A stretch of DNA of 64,000 bases from Paenibacillus massiliensis 2301065 = DSM 16942 (GCF_000377505.1 NZ_KB898190.1:342564-406563), one strand, 5' to 3'. Counted from the stretch's first letter, positions 19,202-27,899 are shown. Notes: generated from the sequence alone by a model not told the origin. Numbers and translations are program-made.

Positions 19202-21155
19202 CTACTTCTACTCCTTCACAAGACCAGAGAATTGCTCTACTAATGTAATTTGGAACTTTAAAAAGATCACTTATTTTGCTTAACTTATCTAAATCTTCAA
19301 GATCATTATTATTTTCAATTTTACTTACCTCTGTTTCAAGATAGTACGTTAACTCTTGTGCGTAAATTCCTTTGCCCAATTCTTTACTTTCAATATGTTC
19401 AAAAATATATTTAGCATCCTCAACTTGGGAATTATCATCTGCGTACTCATCTTTACTATCAACAATGACCTTACATGTACTACTCACACTACCCTTATCA
19501 GAGGGCCAGGCATTCTGAAGAACTTTAGCCATTACAGAAATATTTCCTTCCATGAGCAAATCATATTCAAATGTTTTAAGTGGAGAAACAAATAATCTTC
19601 CCCACTTACTTGACTCGATTTCAGATATCAAGGTTATTGCGCTGTTCTCACCTAATGGGTTATCACTCCATTTTGGATATACTTCAACTTTTTTCATTAC
19701 TGGCTTTCCGTCCTTGTCACCAACGATAATTTCTTCTTTGGGTGGATCATTATCTGTTATTCCAGAACAATAAATAGGTAAATGTTCTTCTCCAACAGAA
19801 GAATCACAACTAGCAAACAATTTTAGGAAATGCTTAAAATTAACCCCACTTATATTAATTGTAGAAATACCAGCTTCTTCTAATGAATTAGGTAACATAG
19901 ACTTTGCACTACTTAAAGCATTCTTATTGTAGTGTGCCAAAACAATTTTAGCAAAAGAAGGGATAATCATAGCCTCACTAATTCCCTCTACAAGTATAAC
20001 TCCTTTAGAAAATAACAAAGTAGACTTCGTTACATCCATCCAGCGATTTATATACCTTCTACTATTACCCAAATCAATATTTTTCAATGAAATCGTGTTA
20101 ATTTTCCCTTCTTGTTGCGTAACATGAATTAAACGGTCAATATCAATAGATGATGCAAGAACTGGCGAATGTGTAGTTACAATAACTTGTAAATTCTCAC
20201 TTTTTTGCGTAATCTCTTCAAGGTGCTTTATAAATTTTATTTGTAATTGAGGGTGTAAGTGGGCCTCCGGCTCCTCAATAAGCAAAACAGTCATCATGTT
20301 ATTCTCTTTTAATAATTCAAATTCAGCAAACACAGTAGCTATGTACAATAAATTATTGTATCCCAAGCTGTTGGTCGCTATATCTCTAAACTTTTCTGGG
20401 TCTTCTTCCTTAATACCCGGAAAGAAAACCATCTTTATGCTCTCAACAATCTTGTTAAAAGTAGACTCCGAAAATTGCAAATTAATACTTTGTCCAAATC
20501 TTTGCCCCAAAGTCTCTTCAAGTTTCATATTAATATTAGATTTTGCCTCTTCTATTTGGTTGTATTTATTCCCAACATTGTTTGTAATTTGCTTATTAAA
20601 ATCTTCTACGCTTTTTACTAACTCATCCTTTTTATCACCATACTGCTTTCTTAATAACTGAGCTAATCTTGATTTCTTTCCATTAACAAGTTTCTCCTCT
20701 GCATCACGTAGTGGAGGAAGATAAATACAGTCTATACAATCAAATGTCTCCTCTTCAAAAGCACTTGATTTAGAAGATCCACCCCAAACATCTTTTTTAT
20801 AATAACCTTTTCTATTTGGATTTGAACTAACTTCCAGATGCAATTGGGCTTTGAAATCTGCATCACACCAAGTTAGAAATGTAACTTTTTCGTTAGGGCT
20901 CAGAGCATCAAACGTCAGATCAATTCTCATTTCAGAAGCTGAGTAACTTTTATCCAACGATCTATAAAAATCATCTTCGTTTATGTTCATGTATGAAAAT
21001 TCATTTTCTTTTAAGGCCAGCCTTAAAGCATTAATTATTGTAGTTTTTCCTGATCCATTTTCACCTACTAAGACATTAAGTCCCTTATTAAGCGCCAAAA
21101 TGGACTTTTCTTTGGAATTCTTATAGCCAGCAATTTTCAGAGCAGATATATACAT
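19194..21155 (-). CDS. OLD-family ATP-dependent nuclease (GajA-like, class 2 OLD)
   Basis: 653 residues. The N-terminal ABC-type ATPase has Walker A GENGSGKTT (31-39), a long coiled central section, signature-like SLGYNNLLYIA and Walker B LLIEEPEAHLHPQ (~291-303). The C-terminal Toprim nuclease domain has VEGISEAMIIP (~387) and GITDNDPPK (~464), giving the metal-binding Glu and Asp-x-Asp. The ATG follows GGGAGGG at 6 nt. Paired with the downstream UvrD-like gene it has the Gabija arrangement, but both proteins are longer and two more genes follow. The DNA is clearly more AT-rich than the ICE backbone, a sign of separate acquisition. Confidence 0.85.
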   Translation of the reverse strand: MYISALKIAGYKNSKEKSILALNKGLNVLVGENGSGKTTIINALRLALKENEFSYMNINEDDFYRSLDKSYSASEMRIDLTFDALSPNEKVTFLTWCDADFKAQLHLEVSSNPNRKGYYKKDVWGGSSKSSAFEEETFDCIDCIYLPPLRDAEEKLVNGKKSRLAQLLRKQYGDKKDELVKSVEDFNKQITNNVGNKYNQIEEAKSNINMKLEETLGQRFGQSINLQFSESTFNKIVESIKMVFFPGIKEEDPEKFRDIATNSLGYNNLLYIATVFAEFELLKENNMMTVLLIEEPEAHLHPQLQIKFIKHLEEITQKSENLQVIVTTHSPVLASSIDIDRLIHVTQQEGKINTISLKNIDLGNSRRYINRWMDVTKSTLLFSKGVILVEGISEAMIIPSFAKIVLAHYNKNALSSAKSMLPNSLEEAGISTINISGVNFKHFLKLFASCDSSVGEEHLPIYCSGITDNDPPKEEIIVGDKDGKPVMKKVEVYPKWSDNPLGENSAITLISEIESSKWGRLFVSPLKTFEYDLLMEGNISVMAKVLQNAWPSDKGSVSSTCKVIVDSKDEYADDNSQVEDAKYIFEHIESKELGKGIYAQELTYYLETEVSKIENNNDLEDLDKLSKISDLFKVPNYISRAILWSCEGVEVDG

Positions 21156-21219
21156 TCAATTCCCTCCCAACAAACTATTGTGTGTATCCCTATGCCTTCC
21201 TATTCTATTTATCTAGTAA

Positions 21220-21254
21220 AATCATTCTATAGAATGATTCGAAAGTCCTGCCAA
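21220..21254 (-). promoter_or_regulatory. Promoter of the OLD/UvrD operon with a 20-bp palindromic operator
   Basis: On the minus strand TTGGCA (21254-21249) and TATAGA (21231-21226) are spaced by exactly 17 bp. AATCATTCTATAGAATGATT (21220-21239) is a perfect 20-bp palindrome that covers the -10 box, 65 bp before the OLD start codon. A dimeric repressor bound there would block transcription. No obvious regulator gene lies in the island. Confidence 0.65.
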
Positions 21255-21424
21255 ATCCTCCATTTTTTTGACAAAATCCTCTAGGACTCATCAAAATATC
21301 ATGCTTTTTTAGCTACCCATGATGTGCCATGTTCTGAATGAATATGGCTTTTATTATTTATATCAAAGGAGTGGATCAACATGAAGTTCCCTTATCTCAT
21401 TCACGGGATAAGCATTCTGCCCTT

Positions 21425-21529
21425 CCACTCTCCAAGAGGCCCGCCCTTTGGACGCTTGGGAGTGGTGTAAAGGCAGGAATAGCCAAATGTCATTTGGCGT
21501 AAGAAACAGCGTGGAAGCAGAGCTTCCAC
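21425..21529. other. Candidate origin of transfer (cluster of inverted repeats)
   Basis: Three inverted repeats lie just upstream of the relaxosome genes: CCACTCTCCAAG with CTTGGGAGTGG (21425-21436 and 21455-21465), GCCAAAT-GTC-ATTTGGC (21482-21498) and GTGGAAGC-AGA-GCTTCCAC (21511-21529). Such hairpin clusters next to an RHH accessory protein and a relaxase are typical of oriT. The nick site cannot be told from sequence alone. Confidence 0.5.
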
Positions 21530-21590
21530 CGACATTTTTTGATGTTTCTCCCCGATAATCGAATGTCGCATGTAGATTGCTTAAAGTGAG

Positions 21591-22082
21591 GTGAGGCCCT
21601 TGGCTCAACCTGAAAAGACCGTGCAAATTACCGTCAAACTACCCAAGAAACAATATGAAGCATTGAAAAAGTATGCGGCTTCCAAACACCTTACCATGGC
21701 GGATGTAGTACGAGCCTTTGTGCAGAAAGGCATGTCTATTGAGTCCTACACACAGGAGATTGACTTCCTCACCACTATCATCCGTCAGGAGATCAACATC
21801 GCAATCGGTGGACTCAGCAATCGACTGGCTGGACTCGCCAGCAAAGACCTCATCATGTCTGCCGCGGCGTACTATTCGACCATCGCAATTATCACGGATC
21901 TCATCGACACCAACCGCTATACGACCTTTCGAGAAATTGAAAAGAAGGCCAGACAGCTTGCTGTGGAGTATACCAAGATGAAACTGAGCGATGCCGAAAA
22001 ACTGTTTCTGTCTGGCGATGCCTTCGAGCAAAATATTGAACGATTGCGCGGAGGTGATACCACTGTCAGTCCTGATTTATAA
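21591..22082 (+). CDS. Relaxosome accessory protein, ribbon-helix-helix (MobC-like)
   Basis: 163 residues. The N-terminus VQITVKLPKKQYEALKKYAASKHLTMADVVRAFVQKGM is a ribbon-helix-helix DNA-binding fold, followed by a helical C-terminal part. TTG 21600 may be the real start, because TGAGGTGA lies 5 nt upstream, against GTG 21591 with poor spacing. It precedes and overlaps the relaxase gene and follows the candidate oriT, so it probably binds oriT and helps the relaxase. Confidence 0.75.
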   Translation: MRPLAQPEKTVQITVKLPKKQYEALKKYAASKHLTMADVVRAFVQKGMSIESYTQEIDFLTTIIRQEINIAIGGLSNRLAGLASKDLIMSAAAYYSTIAIITDLIDTNRYTTFREIEKKARQLAVEYTKMKLSDAEKLFLSGDAFEQNIERLRGGDTTVSPDL

Positions 22083-23298
22083 GCAGCGCTTCTTCCATCC
22101 CAACCACCACAAAACTCCCGTTAGCAACTATGTCCATATCGGATACATTGCCACACGCCCCGGTGCTATCCGACATGAGAACTTGCCTCACGGACTTTTC
22201 GGCAAAATGCAGCCAGGCCATTTACAAACCTATCAATCTTGGCAAGAAGTCGCTCGAATTGCCCGAGATATTTCACGAGAAGGAAAGAACATGTATCGAA
22301 GCGTTATTTCCTTTCACACAGAAACAGCGATGGAATTGGACTTGAATGATTTTGCAGCTTGGCAGCAGTATGCAGAACAGCATATGGCCACCCTCGCCGC
22401 TCACAACGGAATCCGAACTGAAAATCTATGCTGGGCTGCTGCCTTCCACAATGAGAAAGATCATCCCCATCTACATGTTGTCTTTTGGGACAAAAATCAG
22501 ACGATCATGAAAAACTTTACCCATCCGGAAATTCCAAACCGAATCCGCAAACAGCTCATCAAAGACACGTTTGCTTATAAAATCAAAGTATTTTGTGAAC
22601 AACGTGATCTGGCTAAGTCAGGCATAACGGAAATCACGGATCAAGTTATTGAACAGTTTGAATCCCATATGAAATCACTAAGTCCCAGAGCATTTCGAGA
22701 ATTTCAGCAACACTTTGAAGACAAGGATGAGGATTCTTTACTTCATCTCCCCAAACATCATCTGGTGGATAAACAAACGATTACGCTACTTGCCTCACGT
22801 CTCATGGATTTACGTAATCACATGCCGAAAACAGGCCGGCTCGCTTACAAGCTGTTGCCACCAGATACAAAAAAACAAGTGGACGAGCTGGTTCAGGATT
22901 TACTGAAGGCCAACCCTTATTTATCTCAAATGACAGAAGAGTACGTGCAGGCCAAATTGGAATTAAGCAGGCTGTATACGTCCGATCCAGAGCAACTTGA
23001 GAAACAGCGAATCCAGTATCAGGCTGAAGCTGAAAAGCGTATTGCCAATCGCATCCTCTCCACCATTCGGACAATTATTAAATTAGAAAAAGACGTTGAT
23101 TTTCACCTTTATCAAGCTGAGAGGCAGACAGCAATGGCAGAGCAGCTTCTACTAGAGCTGCTTCATCTAATGGAAGGCTTAACGATGACCGCTCAATTGG
23201 ATTTGGATGGAAAATTGAAAGTGATCGGAGGAGATTTATCAAAACAAGCAAAAAAGGAGTGGCTGTTACGGCATAAGGATCAGGGATTGGATCGATAA
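22054..23298 (+). CDS. Relaxase (MobP-type)
   Basis: About 414 residues. The N-terminal relaxase domain has the three-histidine metal motif in HPHLHVVFW (~138-146), with VSNYVHIGYIATRPGAI near the start as in MobP3-like relaxases of Firmicute ICEs. A helical C-terminal half follows. The start is uncertain: GTG 22054 is canonical, but GGAGGTGAT is ideally placed for a CTG at 22063. It overlaps the accessory gene by 29 bp. It nicks oriT and pilots the transferred strand. The exact Mob subfamily is from memory. Confidence 0.8.
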   Translation: MIPLSVLIYKQRFFHPNHHKTPVSNYVHIGYIATRPGAIRHENLPHGLFGKMQPGHLQTYQSWQEVARIARDISREGKNMYRSVISFHTETAMELDLNDFAAWQQYAEQHMATLAAHNGIRTENLCWAAAFHNEKDHPHLHVVFWDKNQTIMKNFTHPEIPNRIRKQLIKDTFAYKIKVFCEQRDLAKSGITEITDQVIEQFESHMKSLSPRAFREFQQHFEDKDEDSLLHLPKHHLVDKQTITLLASRLMDLRNHMPKTGRLAYKLLPPDTKKQVDELVQDLLKANPYLSQMTEEYVQAKLELSRLYTSDPEQLEKQRIQYQAEAEKRIANRILSTIRTIIKLEKDVDFHLYQAERQTAMAEQLLLELLHLMEGLTMTAQLDLDGKLKVIGGDLSKQAKKEWLLRHKDQGLDR

Positions 23299-23400
23299 AC
23301 ACGCTATGAGAAGCGTTTTTTTTGGACAATATCTTGGATAACTTATGCATAACACCCCTCCCCTGTGGACAAATACTCGCTACTTGAAAGGAAAGATACC

Positions 23401-23586
23401 ATGCTATTTACAAATGGTCGGCTGCAATCTTTTGAGCAGATGATGAAGCAACCTCCGCATCACCCTCATCGCAGCTCCAAAAAACAGCCCCAATCGAAAA
23501 CTTCCGTTCCCCCAAACTCATTGAATCAGAATGCAAACCATCGTGAAGAAACAGGAGAAAAAACACCTCCTCGTACTGACTTATAG
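23401..23586 (+). CDS. Small hydrophilic ICE protein
   Basis: 61 residues (MLFTNGRLQSFEQMMKQ...), rich in Pro, Gln, His and Lys, with no membrane segment. ATG 23401 follows GAAAGGAAAG; the longer GTG 23365 form is less likely. It lies between the relaxase and the next transfer gene on the same strand. The family and function are not recognised. Confidence 0.45.
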   Translation: MLFTNGRLQSFEQMMKQPPHHPHRSSKKQPQSKTSVPPNSLNQNANHREETGEKTPPRTDL

Positions 23587-23598
23587 GAGTGACACGAT

Positions 23599-24306
23599 AT
23601 GAAAAGCAAACAAGAATTTTATAAAGCCTTTTTTGCTGCGCTTACCACTCAAGGTATTGAAGTTCGCCGCTCCACCTCTGCCGACTACTTGGCTGACCTT
23701 TATCAAGGAGAACAGCTCATTGCTTTCTTCACCCGCATGGACAGCATTGAGAAGAATCCATTTGTCACTGTCTCGGACAGGCTGATGAGTAGTATCCATG
23801 ACTTAGCTAGAAAAACAGCATTCCAATTAGGAATCTGCACGGAGAAGCCATATCACGACAAGACCGAAAAAATCGCAAATGGCGTATATAAACTCTGTGA
23901 ACATGGCGATGTCATACTGGCCTGCAAACATCACCCACTATTTGAGTATGTCTTTTCCACTTATCGTCTGGCCCCGGACAACCAAGTGCCCGTTCAACGG
24001 CAGTATTTTTACAACAAAGATGAAGCTATGGAAAACTTCGCCGCCCGTAGCGGTTTAGTCGATGCACGCAAACTGTTCAGCGAATCTGAACTGGTACTCA
24101 TCCACGATGAAATGGTCAAGTTCCTTATTACTCCCAATGACAAAACGATGGAGCAATTTGAACAGGTACAGATCCTGATTGATCGTCTGGAAGATTTGTT
24201 ACCTGCGCTGAAAGAAAGGGACATTCATCTAAATTATGATACCGAATTTTCTCATGACCTTGACGGTAATCCTGATGTGATGGATGTTACCGAACTGTCA
24301 CGCTAA
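23599..24306 (+). CDS. Uncharacterised ICE transfer-region protein
   Basis: 235 residues, soluble, acidic C-terminus (DTEFSHDLDGNPDVMDVTEL), no recognised motif. AGGAGTGACACGAT precedes the ATG. Its N-terminal half (FYKAFFAALTTQGIEVRRSTSADYLADLYQGEQLIAFFTRMDSI) looks like a small alpha/beta domain of the kind carried beside relaxases. It is in one operon with the neighbours on both sides. The function is unknown. Confidence 0.6.
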   Translation: MKSKQEFYKAFFAALTTQGIEVRRSTSADYLADLYQGEQLIAFFTRMDSIEKNPFVTVSDRLMSSIHDLARKTAFQLGICTEKPYHDKTEKIANGVYKLCEHGDVILACKHHPLFEYVFSTYRLAPDNQVPVQRQYFYNKDEAMENFAARSGLVDARKLFSESELVLIHDEMVKFLITPNDKTMEQFEQVQILIDRLEDLLPALKERDIHLNYDTEFSHDLDGNPDVMDVTELSR

Positions 24307-24343
24307 GTCTTATCCGCATTCATTGTAGAAAGAAGGGATTCTT

Positions 24344-25204
24344 ATGCCACAACCGCAGACCTCTATATGGGGAACCATCTTGACTTGCGTTGAAATTGGG
24401 CTGAATATTTACGCCCTGCAAGCTGAACACAATCAGGGACTCGTAGTGGATGCCAATTTCGCCAGGGAAAAGCTCAGTGAGGAAGCGTTGAAGCTGGGTC
24501 AGCAACAGGGCGACCACATCTATTTTGATGATGTTAAAAGCATTGTTCCCACCTATGAGTTAGCTCAGCAAGGTGCAATCAACTATCCGGAGCTTAGTGA
24601 AGTCATAGCCAATCCAGACAAACTAGCTCAGGAAGGTCGCTATTTTGCCCCCGAATACTTTGGAGAATTTGACCCCCCACAAGACGCAGCAGCTAAAGAG
24701 TTTAACTCCTATCAGCGCTGGGACAATGGAATTTACTTAGCAGAACGGCATGGCGTGGAGCAGCTTGCTGTACATCAGACTGCTGGGAATCAAGTATTGT
24801 CGGATATGGCCCTCCACCACGCTTCTGGTCAGGGCGACTACTACTTTTTTCCGATTAATGACTGTTCCATCCCAGTTTATGAACTGTCGGCCTCGCATCC
24901 TGGCGTGCTTGCTCAGATCATTAATGAAGATAGTCTGCTCCACACGCTCTGCGATGATTACCCCCAATATGTCGGGATGCATAACCTGCATTCAGAGGAA
25001 TGGGGACATATTCATGATTGCCCGGCCCCCAAGTCGCTCTTTTTACAAGTACAACTCGATCACGCTGCTAAACACGAGCCATTTCAGTCAGATACAGATA
25101 CACATCTTTCATCAACCTATGTTCAATCGAACCACTCCCCTGTCCTCCAAGCCAGGGAGTCTGCCGAGACATTTTTTGAACCTAGCGAGGGAATGGAGTG
25201 GTGA
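24344..25204 (+). CDS. Uncharacterised ICE protein with an internal domain duplication
   Basis: 286 residues. Two units of about 60 residues can be aligned by eye: ~23-75 (IYALQAEHNQGLVVDANF...GDHIYFDDVKSIVPTYEL) and ~130-185 (IYLAERHGVEQLAVHQTA...GDYYFFPINDCSIPVYEL), both ending in P-x-YEL. A His-rich tail follows. There is no signal or membrane segment. It overlaps the next gene by 7 bp. The function is not known; position suggests a role in DNA processing or regulation of transfer. Confidence 0.6.
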   Translation: MPQPQTSIWGTILTCVEIGLNIYALQAEHNQGLVVDANFAREKLSEEALKLGQQQGDHIYFDDVKSIVPTYELAQQGAINYPELSEVIANPDKLAQEGRYFAPEYFGEFDPPQDAAAKEFNSYQRWDNGIYLAERHGVEQLAVHQTAGNQVLSDMALHHASGQGDYYFFPINDCSIPVYELSASHPGVLAQIINEDSLLHTLCDDYPQYVGMHNLHSEEWGHIHDCPAPKSLFLQVQLDHAAKHEPFQSDTDTHLSSTYVQSNHSPVLQARESAETFFEPSEGMEW

Positions 25205-25716
25205 CACTCAAACCCAAGCTTTGGCTTTCATTGCTGTTCTTTGCTTTTGGTGCCATCTTCAATTTGTTTTTCACCACAGCCCTGCATAAGCTTTTGTCTG
25301 GAACCACAAAGACATTGGCTTTTCCTTCATTAAGCGATAGCCTAAGCAGCCTGCTTCACACGAAAGCCCATCTGCTACTGTTCCTCTGCTTTCAGGGTAT
25401 CGTGATGGTGCTTTCAGTCCTGTTTTTTCTTGCGAACAGTCAGCCTTATCAAAGCAAGCTAAAGCAAGTTGCCCCGGGAATTGAAACGCCTGTTCCAGTC
25501 GGACAGCATCAGCACGGTTCAGCACGCTGGATGCGTGAGGAGGAGATGCCTCTCTTGTTTGAAAGTCACACGGTTGACCTTCGGCATCCATTCATCCGTC
25601 ATTTGATCGACACTGGCTATGACGATCTATCGTTTTTACATCCAATTGATAAGAAGGAGTCTACCGATGCAGTTGAACCACCCGAAAGGAATTCCAAGAC
25701 AGCATCCACCGAGTAA
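25198..25716 (+). CDS. Membrane part of a split VirD4-type coupling protein
   Basis: 172 residues with two membrane segments (LWLSLLFFAFGAIFNLFF and LLLFLCFQGIVMVLSVLFFLA) followed by a cytosolic stretch HGSARWMREEEMPLLF, which in single-chain CD1115-type VirD4 proteins lies just before the ATPase domain. The gene starts at GTG 25198 and ends inside the ATPase gene in another frame. It therefore appears to supply the membrane anchor of the coupling protein as a separate chain. Confidence 0.65.
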   Translation: MVTLKPKLWLSLLFFAFGAIFNLFFTTALHKLLSGTTKTLAFPSLSDSLSSLLHTKAHLLLFLCFQGIVMVLSVLFFLANSQPYQSKLKQVAPGIETPVPVGQHQHGSARWMREEEMPLLFESHTVDLRHPFIRHLIDTGYDDLSFLHPIDKKESTDAVEPPERNSKTASTE

Positions 25717-27268
25717 AATGGACAAGCTCCTCATATCTTCTCCTGTTGTTTCTTCTGGTGGAATTGTTCTTGGCCAGCGACAAGAACGTAACCTGGAGCG
25801 CCTCTATTATATTGGTGATGATGTACATTCTCTCTGTATAGGTGCAACCCGTAGCGGCAAGTCGCGAACAGTCGTGCTGCAATCCATTGGTCTGCTAGGG
25901 TTGGCTGGAGAGTCGATGGTCATCAGTGACCCGAAAGCCGAGCTTTACCACTATAGTCATGTTCTCTTGAAAAAGCTGGGTTATACCGTGTGGACACTGG
26001 ATTTTCGGCATCCTGAAAAAAGCCACCATTATAACCTGTTGCAGCCTGTCATTGACGCAACGCTTGCTGGCGATCAAGAACAAGCAGAAATGCTCGCTTG
26101 GGATATGACACAGGTGTTGGTAGGTAAAGCGCAAGGCGAGAAGATATGGACAAACGGCGAAATGTCGGTCATTGCGGCTTCCATCCTCAGTGTCGTGTGG
26201 GACAATATCAAACGACCCGAATATCAAAACCTGACCAACGTATACTGGTTTCTCGCAGAAATGAATAAGCAAATTGGCAACAAAACGCCAATGCAGGAGT
26301 ACATCAAGCGCTTGCCCCAACAGCATCCAGCACGTGCTTTGCTTAGTATTTCTGACATTGCCCCTTCACGTACCAAAGGTAGTTTTTATACTTCGGCGCT
26401 TACCACCCTCCGGCTGTTCACCTCTAAATCCATTTATGCCATTACCCATAAAAGCGACTTTTCTCTGGCTGACCTTGGTCGTGAGAAACAGGCGCTCTTT
26501 ATTATTTTGCCCGATGAAAAAACGACCTTCTATCCCGTTGCATCGCTAATGGTGTCTCAGCTTTATGAGCTGTTGACCACCCAAGCTGACGTGCGCGGCG
26601 GGAGATTGGAACGGCGGGTTAATTTCATTCTGGATGAATTCGGGAACTTCACGCCGATTGCCGACTTCACCAACAAGCTCACTGTTGGTGGCGGGCGCGG
26701 AATGCGCTTCAATCTATTTTTGCAGAGTTTCGAACAGCTCAAGGAAAAATACGACGACCATGCAGCCAGCACCATCAAGAGCAACTGCCAGACTTGGATT
26801 TATCTGCAGGCTGACGATTTGGAGACGCTGCGAGAAATTAGTGAAAAGCTGGGAACATACACGACCTCCAGTTATCAGATTTCCGCTTCCCACGGTAAAT
26901 ACTCCACACCAAGCACTTCCCACTCGCTCAATTTGCTGGAGCGCAAGCTGCTAACAGTTGATGAGGTACGCCGCGTATCTCGTCCTTATCAGATTGTTCT
27001 TTCCCGCTCCCATCCCGCCATGATGTTCTCCCCTGATCTGAGCCAGTGGGCATTCAATCGCATGATGGGCCTCGGAGACAAAGAGCATAATCGCAAGGTT
27101 CGGGAGGAACGGGAACAACGGCGACCTATCCTGACGGATACGAGAGAGGAGGTGAAACTGTGGAACATCTGGATTTATTACCAAAAGGATATTACAAGAC
27201 AACTGGCAGGGCAACGCCAACAAGCGGCCACTTCCGCTGGGGGAATGCCGCCCTCCTTCGACGATTAA
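25667..27268 (+). CDS. Type IV coupling protein ATPase (VirD4/TraG-like)
   Basis: About 533 residues with Walker A GATRSGKSR (~58-66), SDPKAELY, Walker B FILDEFGNF (~319-327) and the LQSFEQLKEKY segment of VirD4/TraG enzymes. No membrane segment; the anchor is encoded by the overlapping upstream gene in another frame. ATG 25667 follows AAGGAG at good distance, so the split looks like two designed genes rather than a sequencing slip. It links the relaxosome to the secretion channel. Confidence 0.85.
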   Translation: MQLNHPKGIPRQHPPSKMDKLLISSPVVSSGGIVLGQRQERNLERLYYIGDDVHSLCIGATRSGKSRTVVLQSIGLLGLAGESMVISDPKAELYHYSHVLLKKLGYTVWTLDFRHPEKSHHYNLLQPVIDATLAGDQEQAEMLAWDMTQVLVGKAQGEKIWTNGEMSVIAASILSVVWDNIKRPEYQNLTNVYWFLAEMNKQIGNKTPMQEYIKRLPQQHPARALLSISDIAPSRTKGSFYTSALTTLRLFTSKSIYAITHKSDFSLADLGREKQALFIILPDEKTTFYPVASLMVSQLYELLTTQADVRGGRLERRVNFILDEFGNFTPIADFTNKLTVGGGRGMRFNLFLQSFEQLKEKYDDHAASTIKSNCQTWIYLQADDLETLREISEKLGTYTTSSYQISASHGKYSTPSTSHSLNLLERKLLTVDEVRRVSRPYQIVLSRSHPAMMFSPDLSQWAFNRMMGLGDKEHNRKVREEREQRRPILTDTREEVKLWNIWIYYQKDITRQLAGQRQQAATSAGGMPPSFDD

Positions 27269-27606
27269 TGGGTGGCAATAGATACTTTCGGCAGCTCATC
27301 GTAAGTGCTTACGCAGCCCTGTGGCTTTTACTAGACTCTCCCTCTGTTTTGGCATCAGGGGACATTAAAGGAAGTAAGCTCGTCACTGGAACTGAAAAGC
27401 TGATCGGTGACGTTACTACCTGGCTGATGATTCTAGCGCCTATCGTATCGGGTTTGCTCATTATTTATTTCTGTATTCGTCGCTCTGCTGCGGATGAAAT
27501 GGACACCAAGAAGTGGAATAACCGCATCATTGTTGCTGTCGTCTCTTGTATCGGTGCTGTCCTTGGCTCTGCTACCCTAAACATTCTCATCGGTTACTAC
27601 AAGTAA
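27268..27606 (+). CDS. Pilin-like conjugation protein (Mbov_0395/VirB2-like)
   Basis: 112 residues. A signal-like hydrophobic start (LIVSAYAALWLLLDSPSVLAS) is followed by GTEKLIGDVTTWLMILAPIVSGLLIIYFCIRR and a second membrane helix. This is the two-helix plan of small pilin-like conjugation proteins such as the Mbov_0395 group (from memory). ATG 27268 overlaps the TAA of the coupling ATPase (TAATG). A longer start at GTG 27160 is possible but would overlap the ATPase by more than 100 bp. Confidence 0.6.
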   Translation: MGGNRYFRQLIVSAYAALWLLLDSPSVLASGDIKGSKLVTGTEKLIGDVTTWLMILAPIVSGLLIIYFCIRRSAADEMDTKKWNNRIIVAVVSCIGAVLGSATLNILIGYYK

Positions 27607-27668
27607 ATCGAGCTTGCCTCATGCGGCAGGCTCTTTTTCATTCAAATTTAACTTGGAGGTTATGAAAA

Positions 27669-27899
27669 ATGAAAAAATGGATGAAGGCAGTAAAAGAAAA
27701 GAGCATGTATACCATGGTCATGACAAAATCAGTGCTTCGTAATCGCCGCGGCGAAGGTTTCATTGACACGGCTGTAAAAATCCTGATTGGTGTCGTTATT
27801 GGTGCATTGATACTGGGAGGATTGTACGTTCTCTTTAGCACAACAATCCTTCCTACTTTAAATCAGCGGATTATTGATATGTTTAACTACAAACGCTAA
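27669..27899 (+). CDS. Small pseudopilin-like protein (DUF6133-like)
   Basis: 76 residues. A basic leader ends NRRGEGFIDTAVKILIGVVIGALILGG, i.e. RGEG followed by an aromatic residue and a hydrophobic helix. The same RGEG(F/Y)ID motif occurs in the pseudopilin at 37064. This suggests cleavage by the element's own prepilin peptidase. The ATG follows TTGGAGGTTATGAAA. It may be a pilus or channel subunit. Confidence 0.6.
   Translation: MKKWMKAVKEKSMYTMVMTKSVLRNRRGEGFIDTAVKILIGVVIGALILGGLYVLFSTTILPTLNQRIIDMFNYKR

Noticed and set aside
13000..21260. A transposon or prophage as carrier of the AT-rich block
   Set aside because: No transposase, integrase, terminal repeats or phage genes were found at its edges.
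21381..21470. 29-residue frame MKFPYLIHGISILPFHSPRG... with an AAAGGAG site
   Set aside because: It lies in the candidate oriT hairpins and its sequence is largely dictated by the inverted repeat; no convincing protein character.
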